A stretch of DNA of 5,487 bases from DATLGD01 sp035540755 (lineage in GTDB: Bacteria; Actinomycetota; Actinomycetes; Mycobacteriales; SCTD01): the NCBI GenBank assembly GCA_035540755.1, contig DATLGD010000094.1, positions 1 to 5,487 on the forward strand, written 5' to 3'. The translations under genes were made by a program, and so were the position numbers. Below the pieces are notes generated by a model. The model searched no databases. It saw only the letters and a list, made by a program, of their open reading frames with translations, and was not told where the DNA came from. Positions 1 through 5,487 of the stretch are shown here, piece by piece; position 1 is the first letter of the stretch, and every line of letters begins with the position of its first letter.

Positions 1-100
1 GCAGCAAGGCGGTCATGCGTGCGGCCTCTCCGGGAGGGGGCGCGCAGCCCGGACCGCCCGCCCCCTCCCGGAGAGGCCGCACGCATGACCGCCTTGCTGC
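1..100. repeat. Perfect 42-bp inverted repeat with 16-nt spacer at the window's left edge
   Basis: Positions 1-42 are the exact reverse complement of 59-100, with every pair i and 101-i complementary up to 42/59; the unpaired spacer is 43-58. The right arm carries the livH ribosome binding site (70-76), its ATG (85-87) and the next four codons plus one base. The left arm therefore contains the same gene start on the minus strand, pointing out of the window. A perfect arm of this length that includes coding sequence does not arise by chance. It also lacks a T-tract, so it is not an intrinsic terminator. The likeliest cause is a fold-back chimera at a contig end. A genuine head-to-head duplication continuing to the left is the main alternative. 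The repeat itself is certain; its origin is not. Confidence 0.97.
70..76 (+). promoter_or_regulatory. Ribosome binding site of livH
   Basis: GGAGAGG lies 8 nt before the ATG at 85. It decides the start: the same frame is open upstream to an ATG at 19, but that codon lies in the left arm of the inverted repeat and gives an arginine/proline-rich leader foreign to the LivH family. The motif falls inside the right arm of the repeat, so it would be paired if the left arm is real. Confidence 0.75.
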
Positions 101-957
101 AGCAGACCTTCAACGGCCTGGTGAGCGGGAGCTTCTACGCGCTCCTCGCGCTCGGGCTGTCCGTCATCTTCGGGATGCTCGGCGTCGTCAACTTCGCGCA
201 CGCGGCGTTCTACATGCTCGGCGCGTTCGGCGCCGTCGTGCTGCTGGACTCCTTCGGGATGAGCTTCTGGCTGGCCCTGGTCGTCGTGCCGCTCGTCCTC
301 GGAGCCGCCGGGATGCTGCTCGAGCGCACCCTCGTGCGACGCCTGGTGCAGCTGGACCCGCTGTACAACTTCCTGCTCACCTTCGGCATCGCGCTGATCC
401 TGCAGGACGTCGTGCGCCAGCAGTACGGCGTGCAGTCGCAGCCCTACTACCGGCCCGAGCTGCTGCAGGGCAATGTGAACCTCGGCCTGTTCGAGTACCC
501 GACCTACCAGGTGTTCGTGCTGGTCTTCTCGATCGTGTTCGCGCTGCTCGCCTGGTACGTCTTCTCCCGAACCCGGATCGGCATGGTGGTGCGAGCCAGC
601 ACCGAGCGGCCCGAGCTCACCCGCGCGTTCGGCATCGACGTCGGCCGGTGGGTGACCCCGATCTTCGGCTTCGGCGTCGCGCTGGCCGGCCTCGCCGGGG
701 TGCTCGCCGCGCCCATGCGCGCGGTGAACGCCACCATGGGCGCCGACCTGATCATCGTCATCTTCGCCGTCGTCGTCATCGGCGGGCTCGGGTCGATCTT
801 CGGCTCGGTGATCGCCGGCTTCGGTGTCGGCCTGCTGCAGGCCCTCGGCAACCTCTACGTGCCGGCGCTCTCGCAGACGCTCGTCTTCATCGTCATGGCC
901 CTGGTGCTGCTGCTGCGGCCGGCCGGCCTGTTCGGCCGAGAGGAGGCCCACGCGTGA
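85..957 (+). CDS. livH: Branched-chain amino acid-type ABC transporter permease, LivH family
   Basis: A 290-residue inner-membrane permease of the HAAT family; with a LivM partner it forms the channel of an ABC importer for amino acids or other small carboxylates or amides. Length is normal for LivH. Family hallmarks are visible: an N-terminal hydrophobic helix leading into GLSVIFGMLGVVNFAHAAF (residues 24-42), the cytoplasmic coupling loop VRASTERPELTRAFGID (169-185) expected to contact the ATPase, and the C-terminal GGLGSIFGS (233-241) before the last helices. Several hydrophobic membrane segments fill the rest. The ATG at 85 is chosen because it follows a good ribosome binding site and starts the conserved N-terminus. 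The stop overlaps the livM start by 4 nt. The substrate cannot be read from the permease; the downstream 3-hydroxybutyrate dehydrogenase makes a short hydroxy acid a plausible cargo (inference). No livG, livF or livK is in the window. Confidence 0.93.
   Translation: MTALLQQTFNGLVSGSFYALLALGLSVIFGMLGVVNFAHAAFYMLGAFGAVVLLDSFGMSFWLALVVVPLVLGAAGMLLERTLVRRLVQLDPLYNFLLTFGIALILQDVVRQQYGVQSQPYYRPELLQGNVNLGLFEYPTYQVFVLVFSIVFALLAWYVFSRTRIGMVVRASTERPELTRAFGIDVGRWVTPIFGFGVALAGLAGVLAAPMRAVNATMGADLIIVIFAVVVIGGLGSIFGSVIAGFGVGLLQALGNLYVPALSQTLVFIVMALVLLLRPAGLFGREEAHA
941..946 (+). promoter_or_regulatory. Ribosome binding site of livM
   Basis: AGGAGG, inside the last codons of livH, ends 7 nt before GTG at 954. 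It supports the GTG start and the 4-nt overlap with the livH stop. Confidence 0.75.
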
Positions 958-1985
958 TCACCCGACGCCTGGCCGGCACCTCACCCGGTCCGCTGCGCCT
1001 GCTGCTGCTGGTCGCCGGCCTCGTGGCCGCCCTCGGCCTGCCGTGGGTCCTGTACCCGCCGGTCGCGCTCGACATCATGGCCTGGGCGCTGTTCGCCATG
1101 GCGCTCGACCTGCTGCTCGGCTTCACCGGGCTGCTGTCGTTCGGCCACGCCGCCTTCTGGGGCACCTCGGCCTACACGACCGGCGTCATCGCGATCCGGC
1201 TGGGGCTGCCGTTCCCGGTGGCGGTGCTCGGCGGCGCGCTGCTGGCCGCGGCGCTGGCGGTGCCGATCGGCATGCTGTCGGTGCGCCGCACCGGCATCTA
1301 CTTCGCCATGGTCACGCTGGCCTTCGCGCAGATGATCTTCTTTCTCGCCAACCAGTGGCGCAGCGTGACCGGCGGCGAGGACGGCCTGCAGGGCATCCCG
1401 CGCGAGCTGGGCGGGCTCGACCTGTCCGACCCGTTCTACTTCTACTACGCGGCACTGCCGATCCTGCTCGCCGGCATGGCCATCGCCTGGCGGGTGGTGC
1501 ACTCGCCCTTCGGCCGCGTGCTGGTCGGCATCCGCGACAACCCGGCTCGTGCCCGGGCCCTCGGCTACCCGATCGCGCGCTACCAGGTGGTCGTCTTCGT
1601 GCTCTCGGCGTTCCTGTCCGGGCTGGCCGGCGGCGTCTACGCCGTTGGGCACGGCTTCGCCTCGCTGCAGGAGGTGTACTGGACCACCTCCGGCAAGGTC
1701 GTCGTGATGACCATCCTCGGTGGCATCGGGACGCTGTGGGGACCCACGATCGGGGCCGCCGTCATCATCCGGCTGGAGGACTACCTCGCGACCGCCGGCT
1801 TCGAGGCGATCGGCGTCATCACCGGCACCATCTTCGTGCTCGTGGTCCTGCTGTTCCGGCGCGGGGTGTGGGGGACGGCGCGGCACCTGCTGAACCGGCG
1901 GTCCTCGACCCTCGACCCCGAGCCGCACCTGGTCCACGACCCGAGCGCCGCGGGCTCCGACCGCACACCGTCCGCCGTCCCGTGA
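954..1985 (+). CDS. livM: Branched-chain amino acid-type ABC transporter permease, LivM family
   Basis: A 343-residue second permease of the same importer, expected to pair with LivH in the cytoplasmic membrane. Family hallmarks are GFTGLLSFGHAAF (residues 56-68), TGGEDG (139-144, the position of the usual TGGxxG), the cytoplasmic coupling segment RDNPARARALGY (194-205), and GGIGTLWGP (256-264). Hydrophobic helices lie between them. After FRRG (301-304) a hydrophilic tail of about 40 residues rich in Pro, Ser, Asp and Arg follows, as often seen in LivM proteins. The start is GTG at 954, overlapping the livH stop as GTGA and preceded by AGGAGG. The stop in turn overlaps the regulator's GTG by 4 nt. 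The family call is firm; the transported substrate is unknown and only suggested by downstream genes. Confidence 0.93.
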   Translation: MITRRLAGTSPGPLRLLLLVAGLVAALGLPWVLYPPVALDIMAWALFAMALDLLLGFTGLLSFGHAAFWGTSAYTTGVIAIRLGLPFPVAVLGGALLAAALAVPIGMLSVRRTGIYFAMVTLAFAQMIFFLANQWRSVTGGEDGLQGIPRELGGLDLSDPFYFYYAALPILLAGMAIAWRVVHSPFGRVLVGIRDNPARARALGYPIARYQVVVFVLSAFLSGLAGGVYAVGHGFASLQEVYWTTSGKVVVMTILGGIGTLWGPTIGAAVIIRLEDYLATAGFEAIGVITGTIFVLVVLLFRRGVWGTARHLLNRRSSTLDPEPHLVHDPSAAGSDRTPSAVP

Positions 1986-3955
1986 CGTCCGGAGCGGCGG
2001 TGCAGCCGCAGCTGTCGGCCGGCACCGCTGCGCTGGCCGAGCTGCTGCGCAGCCTGCACACCGGGGCCGACCGCGAGGAGCTGGCGGCCGCTGTCGACCG
2101 GGCCCGGGGCGGCGGGGACGACGACGTGCTCGACGCCGCGCTGGCGGACGCGCTCGCGGTCCACGACCTGCTCGTCGCCCGACGCCGCCGCGAGCAGGAG
2201 CTCGCCGCCCTGTACGAGACGGCCGGCGACCTGTCGTCGCTGCGCGACCTGGACCAGGTGCTCGAGGCCATCGTCGGGCGGGCCCACGGCCTGCTGGGCA
2301 CCGACGCCACCTACCTGATGCTCATCGACGAGGCCCGGTCGCTCACCTTCATGCGGGTGACCGAGGGCATCACCACCGAGGGCTTCAAGCGCACCGAGCT
2401 GGCGCTCGGGGCCGGCCTCGGCGGGCTGGTGGCGGCGACCGGTGTGCCCTACGCGACGGCCGACTACGCGGCGGACGAGCGCTTCGTGCACACCATCGAC
2501 GACCTGGTCGGCGGTGAGGGCCTCGTGGCGATCCTCGGCGTCCCGCTCAAGCGGGGCAGCCGCGTGATCGGCGTCCTGTTCGCGGCCGACCGGCACCGCC
2601 GGCCGTTCCGCGACGAGGAGGTCGCGCTGCTCGGCTCGCTGGCCGACCACGCCGCGATCGCGATCGAGAACGCGACCCTGTTCGACGAGCTGCGCCAGGC
2701 GCTGGACGACCTCCGCGGCGCCAGCGCGCAGGCCGCCGCGGCCAGCGACGCCATCGAGCGGGCGGCGGTGGTGCACGAGCGCCTCACCGGCCTGGTGCTG
2801 GGCGGCAGAGGGCTGCCGGAGCTGGCCCAGGCCGTGGTCGGCGTCCTCGGCGGCGCACTGCTCGTGGTCTCCGAGCACGGCACGCTGCTGGCTAGCGCGG
2901 GCAGCACCGACAGCGCCACCTGGCGCGCGGTGCTCGCCGCCGGCGGCGTGCGCGGCGCAGACGTGCCGGCCGAGCTGGCGCAGCTGCTCACGCACGCGGA
3001 CGGCGTCCGGCGGACGGTCCGGCTGACCGCGGGCGCCGGCGAGCAGCTCGTCGTGGCGCCGGTCGTCGCGGCGTCGGAGGCCCTCGGGGCACTGGTCGCG
3101 GTCGGCCGCCGCCTCGACGACCTGGAGGTGCGCTCGCTGGAGCGGGCAGCCCTGGTCACCGCGCTGCTGCTGCTCAACGAGCGGTCGGTGGCCGAGGCCG
3201 AGGAGCGGGTCCGGGGCGAGCTGCTCGACGACCTGCTGACCGTGCCGCACGCCGACGTCGACGGCCTGCTCCGGCGGGCTGCCCGGCTCGGCCTCGACCT
3301 CGACCGGCCGCACGCCGTGGCCGTCTGCGAGCCCGAGGACGACGCCCACCGCCGGGCGCTGCTCGCCGCGGCGTCCGCGCTGGCGGCCGAGCGCCGCGGC
3401 GTGGCCGGGGTGCACCAGGGCCGCGTCGTGCTGCTGCTGCCCGCGAGCGGCGGGCACCGCGGGGCCGAGCTGGCCGTGACGATCCGCGCGGCGACCGGGC
3501 GCCCGGTCACGCTGGGCGCGGCCGGCCCGGCCAGCGGGCCGGCCGCGCTCGTCGCGGCGCACCGCGAGGCGCTCCGCTGCCGCGACGTCCTCGTCGCCCT
3601 CGGCCGCCACGGCGACGGAGCCGGTCCCGACGACCTCGGCGTGTACGGGCTGCTGCTCAGCTCGGCCGGCCGGGACGACCTCGCCGCCTTCGTGCGGCGC
3701 ACCCTCGGCCCCGTCCTCGACTACGACGCCCGGCGGGGCAGCGACCTGGTGGGCACGCTGGCCTGCTGGTTCCGGCACGACGGGAACCTGGCGAGGACGG
3801 CCGCGGACCTGTTCGTGCACGTGAACACGCTCTACCAGCGGCTCGACCGGGTGACCAGCCTGCTGGGCAAGGACTGGCGGCACGGCGACCCGGCGCTGCA
3901 GGTGCACCTGGCCCTGAAGCTGCACCTGGCCCTGCGTCCCGAGGAGGAGCCATGA
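1982..3955 (+). CDS. GAF-domain PucR/CdaR-type transcriptional regulator
   Basis: A 657-residue cytoplasmic DNA-binding regulator. After an N-terminal helical stretch (about 1-75), a GAF ligand-sensing domain runs from LYETA (77) to about residue 232, with typical segments such as GLVAILGVPL and the terminal AIAIENATLFDEL helix. A linker helix leads to a second, weaker sensor-like region (about 245-410). Residues about 414-570 resemble the degenerate GGDEF-like domain of CdaR/PucR proteins. The C-terminus is a PucR-type helix-turn-helix: TAADLFVHVNTLYQRLDRV (606-624) carries the family's LxxHxNTLxxRL pattern. The start is GTG at 1982, overlapping the livM stop (GTGA), with no clear ribosome binding site; translation by coupling is likely. 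The open frame runs further upstream, but that part is a shadow of livM. Sitting inside the operon, it probably controls this gene set; its ligand may be 3-hydroxybutyrate or a related metabolite (inference). PucR-family members often activate catabolic genes in response to the substrate. Confidence 0.88.
   Translation: MTSGAAVQPQLSAGTAALAELLRSLHTGADREELAAAVDRARGGGDDDVLDAALADALAVHDLLVARRRREQELAALYETAGDLSSLRDLDQVLEAIVGRAHGLLGTDATYLMLIDEARSLTFMRVTEGITTEGFKRTELALGAGLGGLVAATGVPYATADYAADERFVHTIDDLVGGEGLVAILGVPLKRGSRVIGVLFAADRHRRPFRDEEVALLGSLADHAAIAIENATLFDELRQALDDLRGASAQAAAASDAIERAAVVHERLTGLVLGGRGLPELAQAVVGVLGGALLVVSEHGTLLASAGSTDSATWRAVLAAGGVRGADVPAELAQLLTHADGVRRTVRLTAGAGEQLVVAPVVAASEALGALVAVGRRLDDLEVRSLERAALVTALLLLNERSVAEAEERVRGELLDDLLTVPHADVDGLLRRAARLGLDLDRPHAVAVCEPEDDAHRRALLAAASALAAERRGVAGVHQGRVVLLLPASGGHRGAELAVTIRAATGRPVTLGAAGPASGPAALVAAHREALRCRDVLVALGRHGDGAGPDDLGVYGLLLSSAGRDDLAAFVRRTLGPVLDYDARRGSDLVGTLACWFRHDGNLARTAADLFVHVNTLYQRLDRVTSLLGKDWRHGDPALQVHLALKLHLALRPEEEP
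3516..3548. repeat. 14-bp perfect inverted repeat, 5-nt loop, inside the regulator gene
   Basis: Arms 3516-3529 and 3535-3548 are exact reverse complements, all G and C, around the loop at 3530-3534. They encode an Ala/Gly/Pro-rich stretch in the GGDEF-like region. There is no T-tract, so it is not an intrinsic terminator. In DNA this GC-rich a palindrome of this size can occur by chance; no function is claimed. Confidence 0.6.
3903..3934 (+). repeat. 14-bp direct repeat at the 3' end of the regulator gene
   Basis: TGCACCTGGCCCTG occurs at 3903-3916 and again at 3921-3934, an 18-nt period. It encodes the doubled peptide pattern HLAL-KL-HLAL, the last helix of the PucR-type output domain. It is probably a coding repeat in an amphipathic helix, perhaps from a small in-frame duplication. 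Confidence 0.7.
3941..3949 (+). promoter_or_regulatory. Strong ribosome binding site of the 3-hydroxybutyrate dehydrogenase gene
   Basis: GAGGAGGAG lies just before the ATG at 3952, within the Glu-Glu-Glu codons that end the regulator. It is the longest purine-rich ribosome binding site in the window and supports strong translation of the dehydrogenase beyond simple coupling. Confidence 0.75.
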
Positions 3956-4710
3956 ACGCACCCGACGAGGGGCTGGACGGGCGCACGGTCGTCGTCACCG
4001 GCGCCGGGAGCGGGATCGGCGAGGCGTGCGCCCGCCGCCTGGCCGCGGCCGGCGCCAAGGTGCGCGTCGTCGACGTCGACCGGCCCGGCGCCGAGCGGGT
4101 CGCCGACGAGATCGGCGGGCAGGCGGCCGTGGCCGACCTCACCGACGCCGACGCGTGCCGCGGGCTGGCGGCCGACGCCGACGTGCTGGTGAACAACGCC
4201 GGCATCCAGCACGTGGCGCCCGTGCACGAGTTCCCGCCCGAGGTGTTCGCCCGGATCGTCGACCTCATGCTGCAGGCGCCGTTCCGGCTGGCCCGCGAGG
4301 CCCTGCCCGGCATGTACGAGCGGGGCTGGGGACGCATCGTCAACGTCTCGTCGGTGCACGGCCTGCGCGCCTCGCCGTACAAGAGCGCCTACGTGGCCGC
4401 CAAGCACGGTCTCGAGGGGCTGACGAAGGTGCTCGCCCTGGAGGGCGGCCCGCGGGGCGTGACGGCGAACAGCATCTGCCCGGGGTACGTGCGCACGCCG
4501 CTGGTGGAGCGGCAGATCGCCGACCAGGCCCGGGTGCACGGCATCGAGGAGGGTCAGGTCGTTCAGGAGGTCATGCTGGCGAGCTCACCGGTGAAGCGGC
4601 TCGTCGAACCCGCGGAGGTCGCCGAGCTGGCGCACTACCTGTGCACGCCCGCAGCCTCGTTCGTCAACGGGGCCGCGTGGACCCTCGACGGCGGCTGGAC
4701 GGCCCGATGA
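3952..4710 (+). CDS. bdhA: D-3-hydroxybutyrate dehydrogenase (short-chain dehydrogenase/reductase)
   Basis: A 252-residue cytoplasmic enzyme expected to oxidise (R)-3-hydroxybutyrate to acetoacetate with NAD+. The Rossmann motif TGAGSGIG is at 16-23, Asp41 at the end of the second strand favours NAD over NADP, and NNAG is at 81-84. Catalytic Ser134, Tyr147 and Lys151 are present. From what is known of Pseudomonas fragi HBDH (Gln94, His144, Lys152, Gln196 and Trp257 at the substrate pocket), a constant offset of 8 gives Gln86, His136, Lys144, Gln188 and Trp249 here, all conserved. This makes the specific call much stronger than a generic SDR. Oddity: the tetrad Asn (Asn114 in P. fragi) falls on Met106 in LMLQAPF. 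The ATG at 3952 overlaps the regulator stop (ATGA), and the gene's own stop overlaps the next start. Length is typical for the family. A close relative acting on another short 3-hydroxy acid remains possible. Confidence 0.9.
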   Translation: MNAPDEGLDGRTVVVTGAGSGIGEACARRLAAAGAKVRVVDVDRPGAERVADEIGGQAAVADLTDADACRGLAADADVLVNNAGIQHVAPVHEFPPEVFARIVDLMLQAPFRLAREALPGMYERGWGRIVNVSSVHGLRASPYKSAYVAAKHGLEGLTKVLALEGGPRGVTANSICPGYVRTPLVERQIADQARVHGIEEGQVVQEVMLASSPVKRLVEPAEVAELAHYLCTPAASFVNGAAWTLDGGWTAR

Positions 4711-5487
4711 GCGCCCGCAGGGGCACCGCCCGGGTGCTGCTGGCGACCGCCGTGCTCGCCCCGACCGCCCTGCTGTGGTCGCCCGCGCAGGCGCAGACGC
4801 CGGCCTGCGCGGACGCCGAGGTCACCGTGCCCGGCGCCGAGATGCAGCGGGTCGAGTGCCACGACGACCTCAGTGCGACGGTGCTCGCCGCCAAGGGGCG
4901 CAGCGACATCAGCGACTGGGCGACGCTGCACTCCCGACAGTCCCGCAATCCCGCGGCCGGCGCGGGAATGCAGGTCGACGGCTACTTCCCGGACGACTCG
5001 ACGACCAACACGACCTACGGCTGGAACTCCGACGCCCAGTTCGTGATCCGCCTGCCGGAGGACTGGAACGGCCAGCTCGTCGTCACCGGGGCGCCGGGGG
5101 TGCGCAAGCAGTACGCCAACGACTACATCATCAGCGACTGGGTGCTGTCGCAGGGCTACGCGTACGCCTCGACCGACAAGGGCAACAGCGGCACCTCGTT
5201 CTTCAACAACGGGTCGCGCTCCGGTCCCGGGCAGCCGCTGCAGGAGTGGCACGCGCGGGTCACCGAGCTCACGCTGGCGGCCAAGCAGGTGGTGGCGCAG
5301 CGGTACGGCCGCGCGCCCGAGCGCACCTGGATGACCGGCATCTCCAACGGCGGCTACCTCACCCGGTGGCAGCTGGAGAACCGGCCGGAGCTCTACGACG
5401 GCGGGGTCGACTGGGAGGGCACCCTGATGCTCGCCGAGGGCCCGAACCTGTTCACCTACCTGCCGACCGCGCTGCGCGAGTACCCGC
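4707..5487 (+). CDS. Secreted alpha/beta-hydrolase (esterase; tannase-like or 3-hydroxybutyrate-oligomer-hydrolase-like), 3' end outside the window
   Basis: The first 260 residues are present, with no stop before the right edge. The N-terminus is a Sec-type signal peptide: Arg4/Arg5, a hydrophobic core from Val10 to Trp24, and a likely cleavage site after Ala29 (AQA|QT). Cys34 has no lipobox, so it is not a lipoprotein; Cys34 and Cys51 could form a disulphide. The mature part has ISDWVLSQGYAYASTDKGN (142-160) and the nucleophile elbow GISNG (211-215) with Ser213 as probable catalytic serine, followed by DGGVDWEGT (231-239). The acid and His of the triad must lie beyond the window. The look is that of the large secreted tannase/feruloyl-esterase-like hydrolases of actinobacteria. 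Coupling to a 3-hydroxybutyrate dehydrogenase suggests it acts on a 3-hydroxybutyrate ester, oligomer or polyester (inference). The ATG overlaps the dehydrogenase stop (ATGA); no clear ribosome binding site is seen. The hydrolase fold and export are well supported, the substrate is not. Confidence 0.82.
   Translation, partial: MSARRGTARVLLATAVLAPTALLWSPAQAQTPACADAEVTVPGAEMQRVECHDDLSATVLAAKGRSDISDWATLHSRQSRNPAAGAGMQVDGYFPDDSTTNTTYGWNSDAQFVIRLPEDWNGQLVVTGAPGVRKQYANDYIISDWVLSQGYAYASTDKGNSGTSFFNNGSRSGPGQPLQEWHARVTELTLAAKQVVAQRYGRAPERTWMTGISNGGYLTRWQLENRPELYDGGVDWEGTLMLAEGPNLFTYLPTALREYP

Noticed and set aside
19..84. N-terminal extension of LivH from the ATG at 19
   Set aside because: It lies in the left arm and spacer of the palindrome, is Arg/Pro-rich, and the family N-terminus plus ribosome binding site point to 85.
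1..100. Reading the palindrome as an intrinsic terminator or as a linear-replicon telomere
   Set aside because: There is no T-tract after the stem, and the right arm is the working start of a gene. A telomere would not be expected to include livH coding sequence in perfect symmetry.
13..951. Minus-strand frame of 312 codons opposite livH
   Set aside because: Its product is a charged Glu/Asp/His/Gln-rich string, the usual antisense shadow of a hydrophobic membrane protein gene, and livH is clearly real.
824..1981. Upstream extension of the regulator's open frame
   Set aside because: This part overlaps livH and livM in another frame and gives an Arg/Ala/Pro-rich string with no domain; the regulator begins at GTG 1982.
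1781..3961. Very long minus-strand open frame (726 codons) opposite the regulator and the end of livM
   Set aside because: It mirrors the codon structure of the + strand gene in GC-rich DNA. Its product is a Gln/Arg/His/Ala/Gly-rich low-complexity string with no domain, and it runs across a real gene boundary.
3832..4539. Minus-strand frames opposite the 3-hydroxybutyrate dehydrogenase
   Set aside because: The + strand product has a complete set of family motifs; the antisense products have none.
4707..4808. Lipoprotein signal at Cys34 of the hydrolase
   Set aside because: The residues before Cys34 (Gln-Thr-Pro-Ala) do not form a lipobox, and an AQA-type signal peptidase I site precedes it.

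Overview
This window is very GC-rich, with codon third positions almost all G or C, GTG starts and GGAGG-type ribosome binding sites. That points to a high-GC actinobacterium; the genus cannot be fixed from the sequence. From about position 85 to the right edge it is coding on the + strand with no intergenic gap.

Layout: (1) Positions 1-100 hold a perfect 42-bp inverted repeat around a 16-nt spacer. Its right arm contains the ribosome binding site, start codon and first codons of the first gene. The left arm is an exact reverse-complement copy. (2) 85-957 and 954-1985 encode the two membrane permeases of a branched-chain-amino-acid-type (LivH/LivM, HAAT family) ABC importer. (3) 1982-3955 encodes a 657-residue regulator with an N-terminal GAF domain and a C-terminal PucR/CdaR-type helix-turn-helix. 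(4) 3952-4710 encodes a short-chain dehydrogenase that matches D-3-hydroxybutyrate dehydrogenase in its substrate-pocket residues. (5) 4707 to the right edge encodes the first 260 residues of a secreted alpha/beta-hydrolase with a G-I-S-N-G nucleophile motif; its 3' end lies outside the window.

All four gene junctions are 4-nt stop/start overlaps (GTGA, GTGA, ATGA, ATGA), so this looks like one tightly coupled operon. A reasonable inferred function is scavenging of 3-hydroxybutyrate or a related hydroxy acid. The exported esterase would release the acid from an extracellular ester, oligomer or polyester, the Liv-type importer would take it up, the dehydrogenase would oxidise it to acetoacetate, and the GAF-PucR protein would control the set. 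The dehydrogenase call is strong. The transporter substrate, the esterase substrate and the regulator ligand are inferences from gene order. The importer's ATPases (LivG/LivF) and binding protein (LivK/J) are not in the window.

The inverted repeat at the left edge should be treated as a probable fold-back assembly or amplification artefact, or as the edge of a larger head-to-head duplication, until the flanking sequence or reads are examined.
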